Below, piece by piece: positions 7,930 through 14,280 of a stretch of DNA of 24,706 bases. This stretch comes from a virus, in the IMG/VR virus record IMGVR_UViG_3300027782_000347, positions 1-24,706 of that record; one strand, 5' to 3'. The number at the start of each line of letters is the position of its first letter. The first letter of the stretch is position 1. Under the pieces are notes generated by a model. It was given only the letters and a program-made list of their open reading frames with translations. It was not told the DNA's origin and made no database searches. The translations under genes were made by a program, and so were the position numbers.

Positions 7930-9048
7930 TCAGTTACTCTGCTTTATGGTTATTGTTGTTGAACCTGGACCGTTTACATATTGCTTGATGCCTACATTGT
8001 CTTGATTTATATACACTGTACCTTGTCGAGTCGTTTCCATCTTTAGATCCATATAGTGATTATTCGTTTCACGATATAGAATAACCTGATCACCTTCGAC
8101 GTAATATTTTAGTCCCGTAGTCTTATCATATTTAGGCAGTAATGATCCATATTGATCTAGTTCGTTTGTTAGTGTTTGTGTAGCCATGATATCTAGCACA
8201 TTAAGTAGATAATCTGCTCCTAGGAAATTCTTATCAAGACCAGTAGGTTTATCGAGCGCATTTTTGTCTAAAGCGTCGTATTTCAACAGATCTTTATCGA
8301 GGAAATTTTCGTCTAGGAAATTGAAACCTTTCGTTTGGTTTCTACTAACTTCTTGTTGACTGAGTTTGGGGGGTGATACTATTAACATATTGTTGATCTG
8401 GTCTAAACTCAGGTTCAATATGTTAGATTTTGGTGTTGTCACTGAAGAAGATATCGTTACAGCTTCAAATGGTTTCGTTAACCAAATTGTACCACCCAGA
8501 ACAGTGGTAACACTAATATTACCAGTAATGCAATCGCGAGCGATATCACGCCACCCGACTGGGCAAGATGGTAACAGTATGATTGTTGACTTTCCTGTTT
8601 CGTCAACTGTCCCCGAAAAGTCCGTACCTCTAACTCCAATTGTTGCAGTAGGAGTTTCGACCATGACTTGCTGGGGGTCGTTCTTTGCGATTTGTCCTGA
8701 AGCATATTTTATAGTCCCTAATGCCATCTTAATACCAAGCTTGCCAGTTTTCTTTTCGCCGTCGTAGACGAAAGTATCAATAACCAGCTTGGATTGTTCA
8801 GTTATTTGTACTTTAGTATCATCACGAAACGTGATACCTGTTTTACTATTAGCGGTCGTAACAACGTCGTTCATCTCGACCTCCGAAGAGATCTCGCTAG
8901 GAACAGAATTCTTACTTCTTGTTATTTCAGTGGGACCAGTTTGCTCTGTTACTTTTCCGACTTCACCATTACTGGTGGTTAGACTTAATAGTAATAGTGT
9001 TGCTAGAACCATTGATCGTGCTGTTAACTTTCGAATCAGTTGAGCCAC
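7930..9048 (-). CDS. Secreted FecR-domain protein, partner of the CHASE2 cyclase
   Basis: A 372-residue exported protein. I chose the GTG at 9046-9048: AGG lies upstream and the reading adds a basic n-region (MAQLIRKLTARS) to the hydrophobic signal peptide core (about 13-26). The ATG at 9012 has no ribosome site. The FecR domain spans about 50-145, with NDVVTTANSKTGITFRDDT and the hallmark VETPTATIGVRGTDF. Cys162 and Cys173 may form a disulfide. Residues about 243-283 carry a five-residue periodicity (FLDEN, FLDKD, ALDKN), like a degenerate pentapeptide repeat. The tail (VYINQ, IKQYVNG, TTITIKQSN) is curlin-like. FecR-domain proteins beside CHASE2 cyclases are a known bacterial pairing; here it probably senses the periplasm for the cyclase two genes downstream. 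Confidence 0.85.
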   Translation of the reverse strand: MAQLIRKLTARSMVLATLLLLSLTTSNGEVGKVTEQTGPTEITRSKNSVPSEISSEVEMNDVVTTANSKTGITFRDDTKVQITEQSKLVIDTFVYDGEKKTGKLGIKMALGTIKYASGQIAKNDPQQVMVETPTATIGVRGTDFSGTVDETGKSTIILLPSCPVGWRDIARDCITGNISVTTVLGGTIWLTKPFEAVTISSSVTTPKSNILNLSLDQINNMLIVSPPKLSQQEVSRNQTKGFNFLDENFLDKDLLKYDALDKNALDKPTGLDKNFLGADYLLNVLDIMATQTLTNELDQYGSLLPKYDKTTGLKYYVEGDQVILYRETNNHYMDLKMETTRQGTVYINQDNVGIKQYVNGPGSTTITIKQSN

Positions 9049-9643
9049 CCTGACCTATGATTATGTTGTTTAATGCACCAACAATAGCCAAGTCAAGTTT
9101 ATGACCAAGAGTAGAAGCAACGCCAGTCTGGTCTACGGAAAGTTGATTTCCGTTACCACCAGATATATTAATGACGTTGTTGACACCAGCAACAGATGAC
9201 GTATTATTTGTCAGCGTTACTGTATTATTATCCGATTCAATTGTTAAAGCTGTATTGTTCAAGTTTTCGTTAGTGATAGTGACTAAGTTGCTACTACCTG
9301 TTATGGTCGTAGTAAAATTAGAAGCTGTACACGATTGACAATCTATATCAACTTGGTTTGTGTTACCAGTGATTGTTGACAATAGTGTGAAACCGTCACC
9401 AGTCATGTTAATTTTCTGACTGTTCTGATTACCTATCTGCGAAACTGTAACTGTGTTATTTGTGCCGCTGAACGAACTGCGCTCAGAAGGAGTTCCCAAA
9501 TTATTACCACTTCCTGTTTGCGTAATACCGATAACAGCACCGTCACCAATTTGATCCATATAGATACTGTTACTTGCCGCATGAGCATATTGAAACATAA
9601 CCAAGAATGTCATAAACGCGACTATTCTTGTTAATAGTTTCAT
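8969..9643 (-). CDS. Secreted curlin-repeat-like protein (candidate fibre subunit)
   Basis: A 224-residue protein with a signal peptide (about 1-22, cleavage after AHA). The mature region is Asn/Thr/Ser/Gly-rich and predicted beta, with curlin-type units IYMDQIGDGAVIGITQTGSG and VTVSQIGNQNSQKINMTG near the N-terminus. More degenerate NxVTI/NTVTL units follow, and LSVDQTGVAS near 165. It has a CxxC (CQSC, about residue 103) not found in E. coli CsgA. The ATG overlaps the CsgG stop as ATGA; its own 3' end overlaps the FecR gene by 80 bases. By position right after CsgG it is the best candidate for the exported amyloid subunit. Repeats diverge from the classic S-x5-Q-x-G-x-x-N-x-A-x3-Q pattern, so a non-amyloid adhesin remains possible. 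Confidence 0.75.
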   Translation of the reverse strand: MKLLTRIVAFMTFLVMFQYAHAASNSIYMDQIGDGAVIGITQTGSGNNLGTPSERSSFSGTNNTVTVSQIGNQNSQKINMTGDGFTLLSTITGNTNQVDIDCQSCTASNFTTTITGSSNLVTITNENLNNTALTIESDNNTVTLTNNTSSVAGVNNVINISGGNGNQLSVDQTGVASTLGHKLDLAIVGALNNIIIGQGGSTDSKVNSTINGSSNTITIKSNHQ

Positions 9644-10452
9644 TTTTTCTTCCCTTTCTTATAGCTCCAAACCTTTTTATTTACGCCTTCCTTTATCATA
9701 TCTACAACAGCCGCTTCTATCGCCACTCGGATAGCATAAGTCGTAGGTTCATTAATAGACGATCCTGCCTCAAATTCGAACGATTTAGTTCCTGCGTCAA
9801 TGAACTTCATGATATTCGTGTTGTATCCTGTGCTGTATATGGTTTTTGTCGCACCTGTGGATAGTAAAATTTCACCTGTGTTGACCGATATAAGTCTAAG
9901 CATGACTGTGACTTCATCTTTACGATACTGTTGATCAGCACCGACACCCAGAAAACGAGCTCCAATCCCGCCAGTCCCAATGTTACTATCGTACCCAACG
10001 ATTCCCCCATCGATCATTACTCCCGCGACTACGAGCGGAACAAGTGGTTTTGCTTGTTCTTTTTCGTATGTTTCTCTCTGCGAACGTATGAGTTGACGTT
10101 CTTTAACTAGATTCTCAAGACCAACACGTTCTACAGGAATAAACCATTTACCTTTACCTGCGTCCTGTAATGCCTTAATAAGAAAAACTTCACTTCCCTG
10201 AGTCACAGCAGAACTTAAACTGGCATAGTTATTATTAGGTTTACGTTGACCAGTCATATCTTGAAAACGATAAACAGCAACAGGAATAGGTTCTCCTGAT
10301 GGCAATTGAATCTCGGCTATTTCATTGAATCGCTGACGAGTGATAATTTCTGGAGCATCAATTTCTGATTCTACAGATTGCTGTGTAGTGAAATTTTTAC
10401 CAGAACAACCAGTCAACAATAGCGCGAGTGTAATTGCTATATACTTTACCAT
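9640..10452 (-). CDS. csgG: CsgG-like outer-membrane curli secretion pore lipoprotein
   Basis: A 270-residue lipoprotein (E. coli CsgG is 277). It starts MVKYIAITLALLLTGC, a lipobox with acylated Cys16. Family signatures follow: PVAVYRFQDMTGQRKPN, SSAVTQGSEVFLIKALQDAG, WFIPVERVGLENLVKERQLI and later EVTVMLRLISVNTGEILLSTGATKTIYS. In bacteria nine CsgG subunits form an outer-membrane channel that exports unfolded curlin subunits. The ATG overlaps the end of CsgF by 7 bases, and the stop overlaps the curlin-like gene by 4, so the pore and its likely cargo are translationally coupled. No obvious damage. A CsgE-like adaptor was not found in the window. Confidence 0.93.
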   Translation of the reverse strand: MVKYIAITLALLLTGCSGKNFTTQQSVESEIDAPEIITRQRFNEIAEIQLPSGEPIPVAVYRFQDMTGQRKPNNNYASLSSAVTQGSEVFLIKALQDAGKGKWFIPVERVGLENLVKERQLIRSQRETYEKEQAKPLVPLVVAGVMIDGGIVGYDSNIGTGGIGARFLGVGADQQYRKDEVTVMLRLISVNTGEILLSTGATKTIYSTGYNTNIMKFIDAGTKSFEFEAGSSINEPTTYAIRVAIEAAVVDMIKEGVNKKVWSYKKGKKK

Positions 10453-10889
10453 GCTAAACTCCCGTACGGAACCACGACTTCTGTAACGCTCCCTCCTGGA
10501 TCCGTAATAGTTAACGTGATATTAGTACCATCAGAAACCCATTGTAGATGATTACCACCTAGATCAAACTCACCCTGCGTAGCTCCACCAGACTTAAACA
10601 ATTCGGCAGCTATGTTCTGTGATATCGTAGCGTAGATACGGCTCTCAAGATTGTTTAGAAACTTAGCAAGATTGGTATTTTTAGCGTCTGACGCAATTTT
10701 AGCAGCTTCAGTTTTTCTATCATCTATAATCTTTTGTCTTCGAGTTGATTCTAGGTTCTCAATAGTGAGTACATGTGACGAGTAACCATTTCCGCTGAAT
10801 GCAGGGCTCTTGAATCCAAATTGTATTTCTGCTGCTAATACGTTACTGCTTAGGAGGATGCTCAATGCTATCAGCATGCATCTGTTCAT
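10446..10889 (-). CDS. csgF: CsgF-like curli assembly factor
   Basis: A 147-residue exported protein (E. coli CsgF is 138). The start is the ATG at 10887-10889, with a strong GAGGAG 8 bases upstream; an in-frame upstream extension to 10934 lies inside the previous gene and would bury the signal peptide. Signal peptide about 1-19 (cleavage after VLA). The mature N-terminus IQFGFKSPAFSGNGYSSH matches the CsgF segment (FQFRNPNFGGNP) that inserts into the CsgG channel and forms a second constriction. The remainder has a helical, Lys/Ala-rich middle and a beta C-terminal domain (LTITDPGGSVTEVVVP). CsgF immediately before CsgG supports an assembled CsgG:CsgF pore. Confidence 0.9.
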   Translation of the reverse strand: MNRCMLIALSILLSSNVLAAEIQFGFKSPAFSGNGYSSHVLTIENLESTRRQKIIDDRKTEAAKIASDAKNTNLAKFLNNLESRIYATISQNIAAELFKSGGATQGEFDLGGNHLQWVSDGTNITLTITDPGGSVTEVVVPYGSLAW

Positions 10890-11148
10890 ATTTCTGCTCC
10901 TCGATTTGTTGTCCTCGTAAAGTAAGAACAACATTAACCTTCTGATTCAAACGAATAAGGTCATTGTCTAGCATTCGAATACGATCAATCAGCGCAATCA
11001 GAACTGTGTTAGCTTCGGACAGTATAGGTTTGATTTCTTGAGTAGCCCATTTCCATACGTAGAATATGAGATATCCCATTCCACCAGCGGCGACGATAGG
11101 AAACCCATACTTGTTAATCATGTCTACTAGGTCATTGGGTCCAGTCAT
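10843..11148 (-). CDS. Small holin-like membrane protein, copy 2
   Basis: A 101-residue protein with one N-terminal membrane segment (about 13-34, YGFPIVAAGGMGYLIFYVWK) and a predicted coiled coil after it (about 38-75, with IALIDRIRMLDNDLIRLNQKV). It is a clear paralogue of the upstream gene: both share FPI, GY.x.F, K, then I.AL..R...M..D.IRI. The layout recalls small BhlA/UviB-type holin-like phage proteins, but I cannot confirm membership. The ATG overlaps the upstream stop (TAATG) and has AAGGAG; its 3' end overlaps CsgF by 47 bases. Possible roles are an inner-membrane hole or an inner-membrane partner of the CsgG pore. Existence as a gene is firm; function is not. Confidence 0.65.
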   Translation of the reverse strand: MTGPNDLVDMINKYGFPIVAAGGMGYLIFYVWKWATQEIKPILSEANTVLIALIDRIRMLDNDLIRLNQKVNVVLTLRGQQIEEQKYEQMHADSIEHPPKQ

Positions 11149-11426
11149 TAATCTCTCCTTGCGTCGTTTTTGCCGTCCGCGCGAGCGATACGATCAGTGT
11201 CTGGCTTAATACCTAGCGCATTTGACACGAGCGTGTCGATACGAATAACGTCATGATTCATGGTCTTTACTCGATTATCGAGCGCAGTAATAATTCCGCT
11301 CATACCCTTTACAGAACTCATAACACCCGCTAGAATGAACTTAAGAGTTAGAAATACGAAATAGCCAGCGGCTATTGACGACGCAATAGGAAATCCCACT
11401 TCAGCCACGAGTTTAAAGAAATCCAT
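11148..11426 (-). CDS. Small holin-like membrane protein, copy 1 (first gene of curli-like operon)
   Basis: A 92-residue protein with one membrane segment (about 9-35, VGFPIASSIAAGYFVFLTLK), a helical stretch with ALDNRVKTMNHDVIRIDTLV, and a charged C-terminus (KNDARRD). It is paralogous to the next gene, probably a tandem duplication. The ATG at 11424-11426 has AAGGGGG just upstream, partly inside a hairpin, and a late promoter word directly before that. Being promoter-proximal in a late operon fits a lysis or envelope function, in the manner of BhlA/UviB-type small holin-like proteins, but this is inference. Confidence 0.65.
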   Translation of the reverse strand: MDFFKLVAEVGFPIASSIAAGYFVFLTLKFILAGVMSSVKGMSGIITALDNRVKTMNHDVIRIDTLVSNALGIKPDTDRIARADGKNDARRD

Positions 11427-11429
11427 AAC

Positions 11430-11445
11430 AGCCCCCTTTTGGGCT
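11430..11445 (-). promoter_or_regulatory. Leader hairpin covering the ribosome site of the curli-like operon
   Basis: AGCCC (11441-11445) pairs perfectly with GGGCT (11430-11434) around the loop AAAAGG, and the AAGGGGG ribosome site of the first gene spans loop and 3' stem. With T4 late spacing, transcription from the promoter at 11445-11452 begins near 11439, so the 5' arm is absent from late RNA and present only in read-through RNA. This is the geometry described for T4 lysozyme gene e. It is not a terminator: no U-run follows on either strand. Confidence 0.55.
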
Positions 11446-11452
11446 ATTTATT
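11445..11452 (-). promoter_or_regulatory. T4-type late promoter AATAAATA for the curli-like operon
   Basis: The minus strand reads AATAAATA (7 of 8 to TATAAATA), overlapping the stop codon of the upstream PP-loop gene, 18 bases before the ATG of the first holin-like gene. The eight genes from 11426 to 5602 follow without gaps large enough for another clear promoter. Confidence 0.65.
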
Positions 11453-12368
11453 ATTCTTTGCCTCTCAATAATTCATATTCCGCTTCTTTGGTTAAATTCC
11501 ATTGTACCAAAGTCTGATCTAGAGGAGGATTAAATTCTACTGTATCATACCATTCTATACATTGTTGTTTGGTAATAATTTTTCTTGGAGCAGGATTCCT
11601 GTTAGGAAATGCAACACCTTCTTTTTGAAATAGAGGTTGTTCGTTTTCTAAATAAATCCAATTGATTATATCCATATCTCGATTTCCGCCACCGTATTCT
11701 CTATTTTTTTCTTTTCTCCAGTTATCGAAATCATCAGCATTCCAACCTTTAGCGATAAGTCTTCTGACCACAATATCGCATACAGTTTTAGATTCTGGTC
11801 GTTTAGTATCTATAGATTCTGACAAATGTTCGGGCATATACTTTAGTACATGCCATCTAGTGAAATTTTGATGAATATCATGGGTCAGCAAAGGTTGCCA
11901 TATTTTACTTTTATCTATGATATTAGGAGTATGGTTATATTCTACCCTACAACGCAACATTCCTTGATATTCTTTTGCGGTTCGACAACCATAAATATAT
12001 GCGTCGTCTTGTTCGTAGGTGAGACCAGAAGCTATCCTATCATATTTTCCTTCATTTAAATCTTGTGCGAACAGATTGATGCTATAGTTATGCCAATGAT
12101 CATTAACGAATGATTGCACTTGTTCTTTTCGCGGAGTATGAACGATAACATTAAATTTTCTGTATTTGTGTAATTCTAGCATAGGTTCTATGACAGCAGG
12201 TAAATCGTAGTAATTTACGCCGCTACTTAATATATGTTCGTCGATTCCTCCACCTTTTAACAATACAACAAGAGTAACATCATCAGATGTATCTGCGAGT
12301 AGCTTATATGTTAGATAAACACTATCACGTCCACCACTAAATAAAACTAGAGTCTTTTTGTTCGACAT
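11451..12368 (-). CDS. PP-loop ATPase, QueC/adenine nucleotide alpha hydrolase-like (subfamily A, copy 1, no zinc motif)
   Basis: A 305-residue PP-loop ATPase: SGGRDS at residues 11-16 after the strand KKTLVLF binds the pyrophosphate of ATP. PP-loop enzymes activate a substrate by adenylation (QueC, TilS, asparagine synthase and others). It shares with two neighbouring genes the block KYDRIASGLTYE and the late motif WRKEKNREYGGG followed by WIYLE. It lacks the CGxCxxC cluster those two carry, so either the zinc site was lost or the role differs. The C-terminal about 70 residues (RKIITKQQCIEWYDTVEFNP onward) are longer than in the paralogues. It is separated from them by a divergent TctC gene and a terminator. 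Substrate unknown. Confidence 0.85.
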   Translation of the reverse strand: MSNKKTLVLFSGGRDSVYLTYKLLADTSDDVTLVVLLKGGGIDEHILSSGVNYYDLPAVIEPMLELHKYRKFNVIVHTPRKEQVQSFVNDHWHNYSINLFAQDLNEGKYDRIASGLTYEQDDAYIYGCRTAKEYQGMLRCRVEYNHTPNIIDKSKIWQPLLTHDIHQNFTRWHVLKYMPEHLSESIDTKRPESKTVCDIVVRRLIAKGWNADDFDNWRKEKNREYGGGNRDMDIINWIYLENEQPLFQKEGVAFPNRNPAPRKIITKQQCIEWYDTVEFNPPLDQTLVQWNLTKEAEYELLRGKE

Positions 12369-12397
12369 AACAACACCAACCTTATAGGAGATCTATT

Positions 12398-13384
12398 GTG
12401 TTCAAAATGATATTGATGATACTATTGTGCCTAATTAATACTAGCGTTTTAGCAAACGATTTTTACAAAGGCAAAGAACTAAAAATTATTATTGCTTCTA
12501 TCATCAGCCCTACTATGAGTTTTGAACTTAATACTAGGATCATGGGTAAGTATATAGTCAGGTATATTCCAGGTAATCCTTCGGTCGTGTTTAAGAATGT
12601 TCCTGCTGCGGCGGGTATTGCTGGAACAAACATGATAGCAAACGAATCGGTTCAGGATGGCACAACTATCGTGTTCCCTATAACAAGTGTGGCTATCAGG
12701 GGTGTTATGAAAGACTCTCCCGAAATTCAATACGATTCTAATACTTTAAATTGGATTGGTGCTGTTAGTAACGGCACAGATGATCCACAATTACTTTTTA
12801 TTAGAAAAGACGTAGAACTGCTACCTGATTTTAGTAATATGTTATATGGCGATACTTCTTCAACGAAAACTATGGAACCTGGACCTGTTCTCAAAAATAT
12901 CTTAGGATATAAACCACAACTCATATATGGATATAAGACCAAACAAGAAATAGAATTGGCTATGCAACGAAAAGAAGTCAATTCATATACAACAGCTCTT
13001 AGTCTATTGAAACAATCGAACTACGATATCGTAAATGAATTTGCTAGACCGGTTATTCAATACGGTTCTAATAAGAGAAATTCTTTGTTTCCTGATGTAC
13101 CTACATTACATGAATTCGCGAAAACTCAAGAACAATTAGATTTTGTAGAATTCACTCAGTTTACATATTACATGACAAAAAGTGCAGCAGTAGGTCAAAA
13201 TGTGCCTAAAGATAGAGTAGCAATTCTAAGAAAAGCATTCGTAGACGTTTGTAACGACCCAGAATATCTAGAAGAAATGAAAGAAAAATTATTACCTGTT
13301 AGCTGTGTAGAAGGCAGTAAAGTGCAGGAAATCGTTCGAAATAATACAGAAAGACATGAAAGAATTAAACATTTGATAAAATAA
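12398..13384 (+). CDS. TctC-family periplasmic solute-binding protein
   Basis: Extracytoplasmic substrate-binding protein of the tripartite tricarboxylate transporter (TTT/Bug) type, 328 residues, and the only plus-strand gene. The GTG at 12398-12400 is chosen because AGGAG lies 7 bases upstream; an ATG at 12407 is too far from it. Signal peptide about 1-19 (cleavage after VLA). NDFYKGKELKIII, then YIPGNPSVVFKNVPAAAGIAG and DGTTIVFP, match the family consensus (FYKGKTIKIVV, HIPGNPTIVVQNMPGAGG). The usual Gly-rich pocket loop after the first strand is replaced by ISPTMSFELNTRI, which may change the ligand. No membrane subunits are present, so it would have to feed a host transporter. Acquired from a bacterium, by inference. 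Confidence 0.86.
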   Translation: MFKMILMILLCLINTSVLANDFYKGKELKIIIASIISPTMSFELNTRIMGKYIVRYIPGNPSVVFKNVPAAAGIAGTNMIANESVQDGTTIVFPITSVAIRGVMKDSPEIQYDSNTLNWIGAVSNGTDDPQLLFIRKDVELLPDFSNMLYGDTSSTKTMEPGPVLKNILGYKPQLIYGYKTKQEIELAMQRKEVNSYTTALSLLKQSNYDIVNEFARPVIQYGSNKRNSLFPDVPTLHEFAKTQEQLDFVEFTQFTYYMTKSAAVGQNVPKDRVAILRKAFVDVCNDPEYLEEMKEKLLPVSCVEGSKVQEIVRNNTERHERIKHLIK

Positions 13385-13408
13385 GAATAGGCGCCTGCGC
13401 CTATTCTT
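13383..13408. terminator. Bidirectional intrinsic terminator
   Basis: AAGAATAGGCGC (13383-13394) and GCGCCTATTCTT (13397-13408) are perfect 12-base inverted arms around a 2-base centre. T-rich stretches follow on both strands (CTTTT on plus, TTATTTTATC on minus). It sits between the converging ends of the TctC gene and a PP-loop gene, whose TAG stop lies inside the stem. It should stop transcription from both sides. Confidence 0.88.
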
Positions 13409-14267
13409 TTGGTTGAAATATACCTTCCCATATACCATATGTCAGTTTATCAGCATTAGTAAACAAAGGGTGGTTTCTAATATTTACTGCAACGCTAGGT
13501 ATAACATTTCCATCTAATCCCATTTCTTTTCTAATCCAAAATAAAAGCGGAGCCATCAGACCATTTTCGCCATATTCAATAGACTTTTGCTTTTTCCATT
13601 GCAAAATTTCTTCTGGAGTTTTACCAGCGGATAACATATCAGAAGACAATTTGTTTTCTAAACATTTCCTACAATGACCACAATCTACGTAATTTTCAAT
13701 ATCGTTGTTATACTCTGGCGAATCGCAAGAAGCTACTACGTTCTTTATGTTAGTTGGTAGGTCTTTCATTGCGAAAGCTCTGTTATAGTTTTGATAAAAC
13801 ACATCACCTTTTAACAATGGTTCCCACAATTCACCTCTAGTACATAGTCTGTTGAATAGTCTATCTACGACATAGTATGTTGGGAAGTAATCCAAGTGAG
13901 GTAGAATTTTACAAGAAACGTCTTCATAAGAAGCGCCATGAACAACTCTATCATATGTGCCGTTATTAACGAATGGTGCTACATACTGCACAAACTGTAA
14001 ATACTTAAGATACGTTTCTTCAGTGATATCAGACGGCTTTATCTTATATGAAATAAATTCAAAATTACGAATCTTACGCAGTTCGTCTACGACTTTTTGC
14101 GCTCTAATGTATTGAACATATTCTTTTATCGTTCCGATATCTGTAATAACAAATTGGCTGTCCAAATAAACAGCTGTAACTTCGTCATCCGTTTCTGTAA
14201 GCAATTTCCACAAAATGAATGTAGAATCCCATCCACCAGAGAATGCGAGTACTGTTTTTTTCGTCAT
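13401..14267 (-). CDS. PP-loop ATPase, QueC-like with zinc motif (subfamily A, copy 2)
   Basis: A 288-residue PP-loop ATPase with SGGWDS at residues 10-15 following KKTVLAF. Four cysteines (Cys181, Cys196, Cys199, Cys202; CGHCRKC) form a QueC-type zinc site, and WKKQKSIEYGENG follows it. It aligns along its full length with the copy at 14990-15859 (shared ILWKLL.ETDDEVTA.YL, AAPF-like VAPFVNNGTYDR, SYED, LFN.LC.RGE.WEPL). The ATG has AAGG 8 bases upstream, inside the short gap after copy B1. QueC itself makes 7-cyano-7-deazaguanine, but no QueD, QueE, FolE or transglycosylase gene is in this window, so that product is not implied. It ends inside the terminator stem. Confidence 0.87.
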   Translation of the reverse strand: MTKKTVLAFSGGWDSTFILWKLLTETDDEVTAVYLDSQFVITDIGTIKEYVQYIRAQKVVDELRKIRNFEFISYKIKPSDITEETYLKYLQFVQYVAPFVNNGTYDRVVHGASYEDVSCKILPHLDYFPTYYVVDRLFNRLCTRGELWEPLLKGDVFYQNYNRAFAMKDLPTNIKNVVASCDSPEYNNDIENYVDCGHCRKCLENKLSSDMLSAGKTPEEILQWKKQKSIEYGENGLMAPLLFWIRKEMGLDGNVIPSVAVNIRNHPLFTNADKLTYGIWEGIFQPKE

Positions 14268-14280
14268 CTGTTAAACCTTC

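Noticed and set aside
10890-10934. Longer CsgF starting at 10934
   Set aside because: It would put 15 charged residues before the signal peptide; the ATG at 10889 has a strong GAGGAG site.
11430-11445. Rho-independent terminator between the PP-loop gene and the curli-like operon
   Set aside because: The stem is short and no U-run follows on either strand; it fits a ribosome-site hairpin better.
12301-12397. A sigma-70-type promoter for the TctC gene
   Set aside because: Only weak -10-like words are visible in the 5' end of the opposing gene, with no convincing -35 box at proper spacing; no promoter is assigned.
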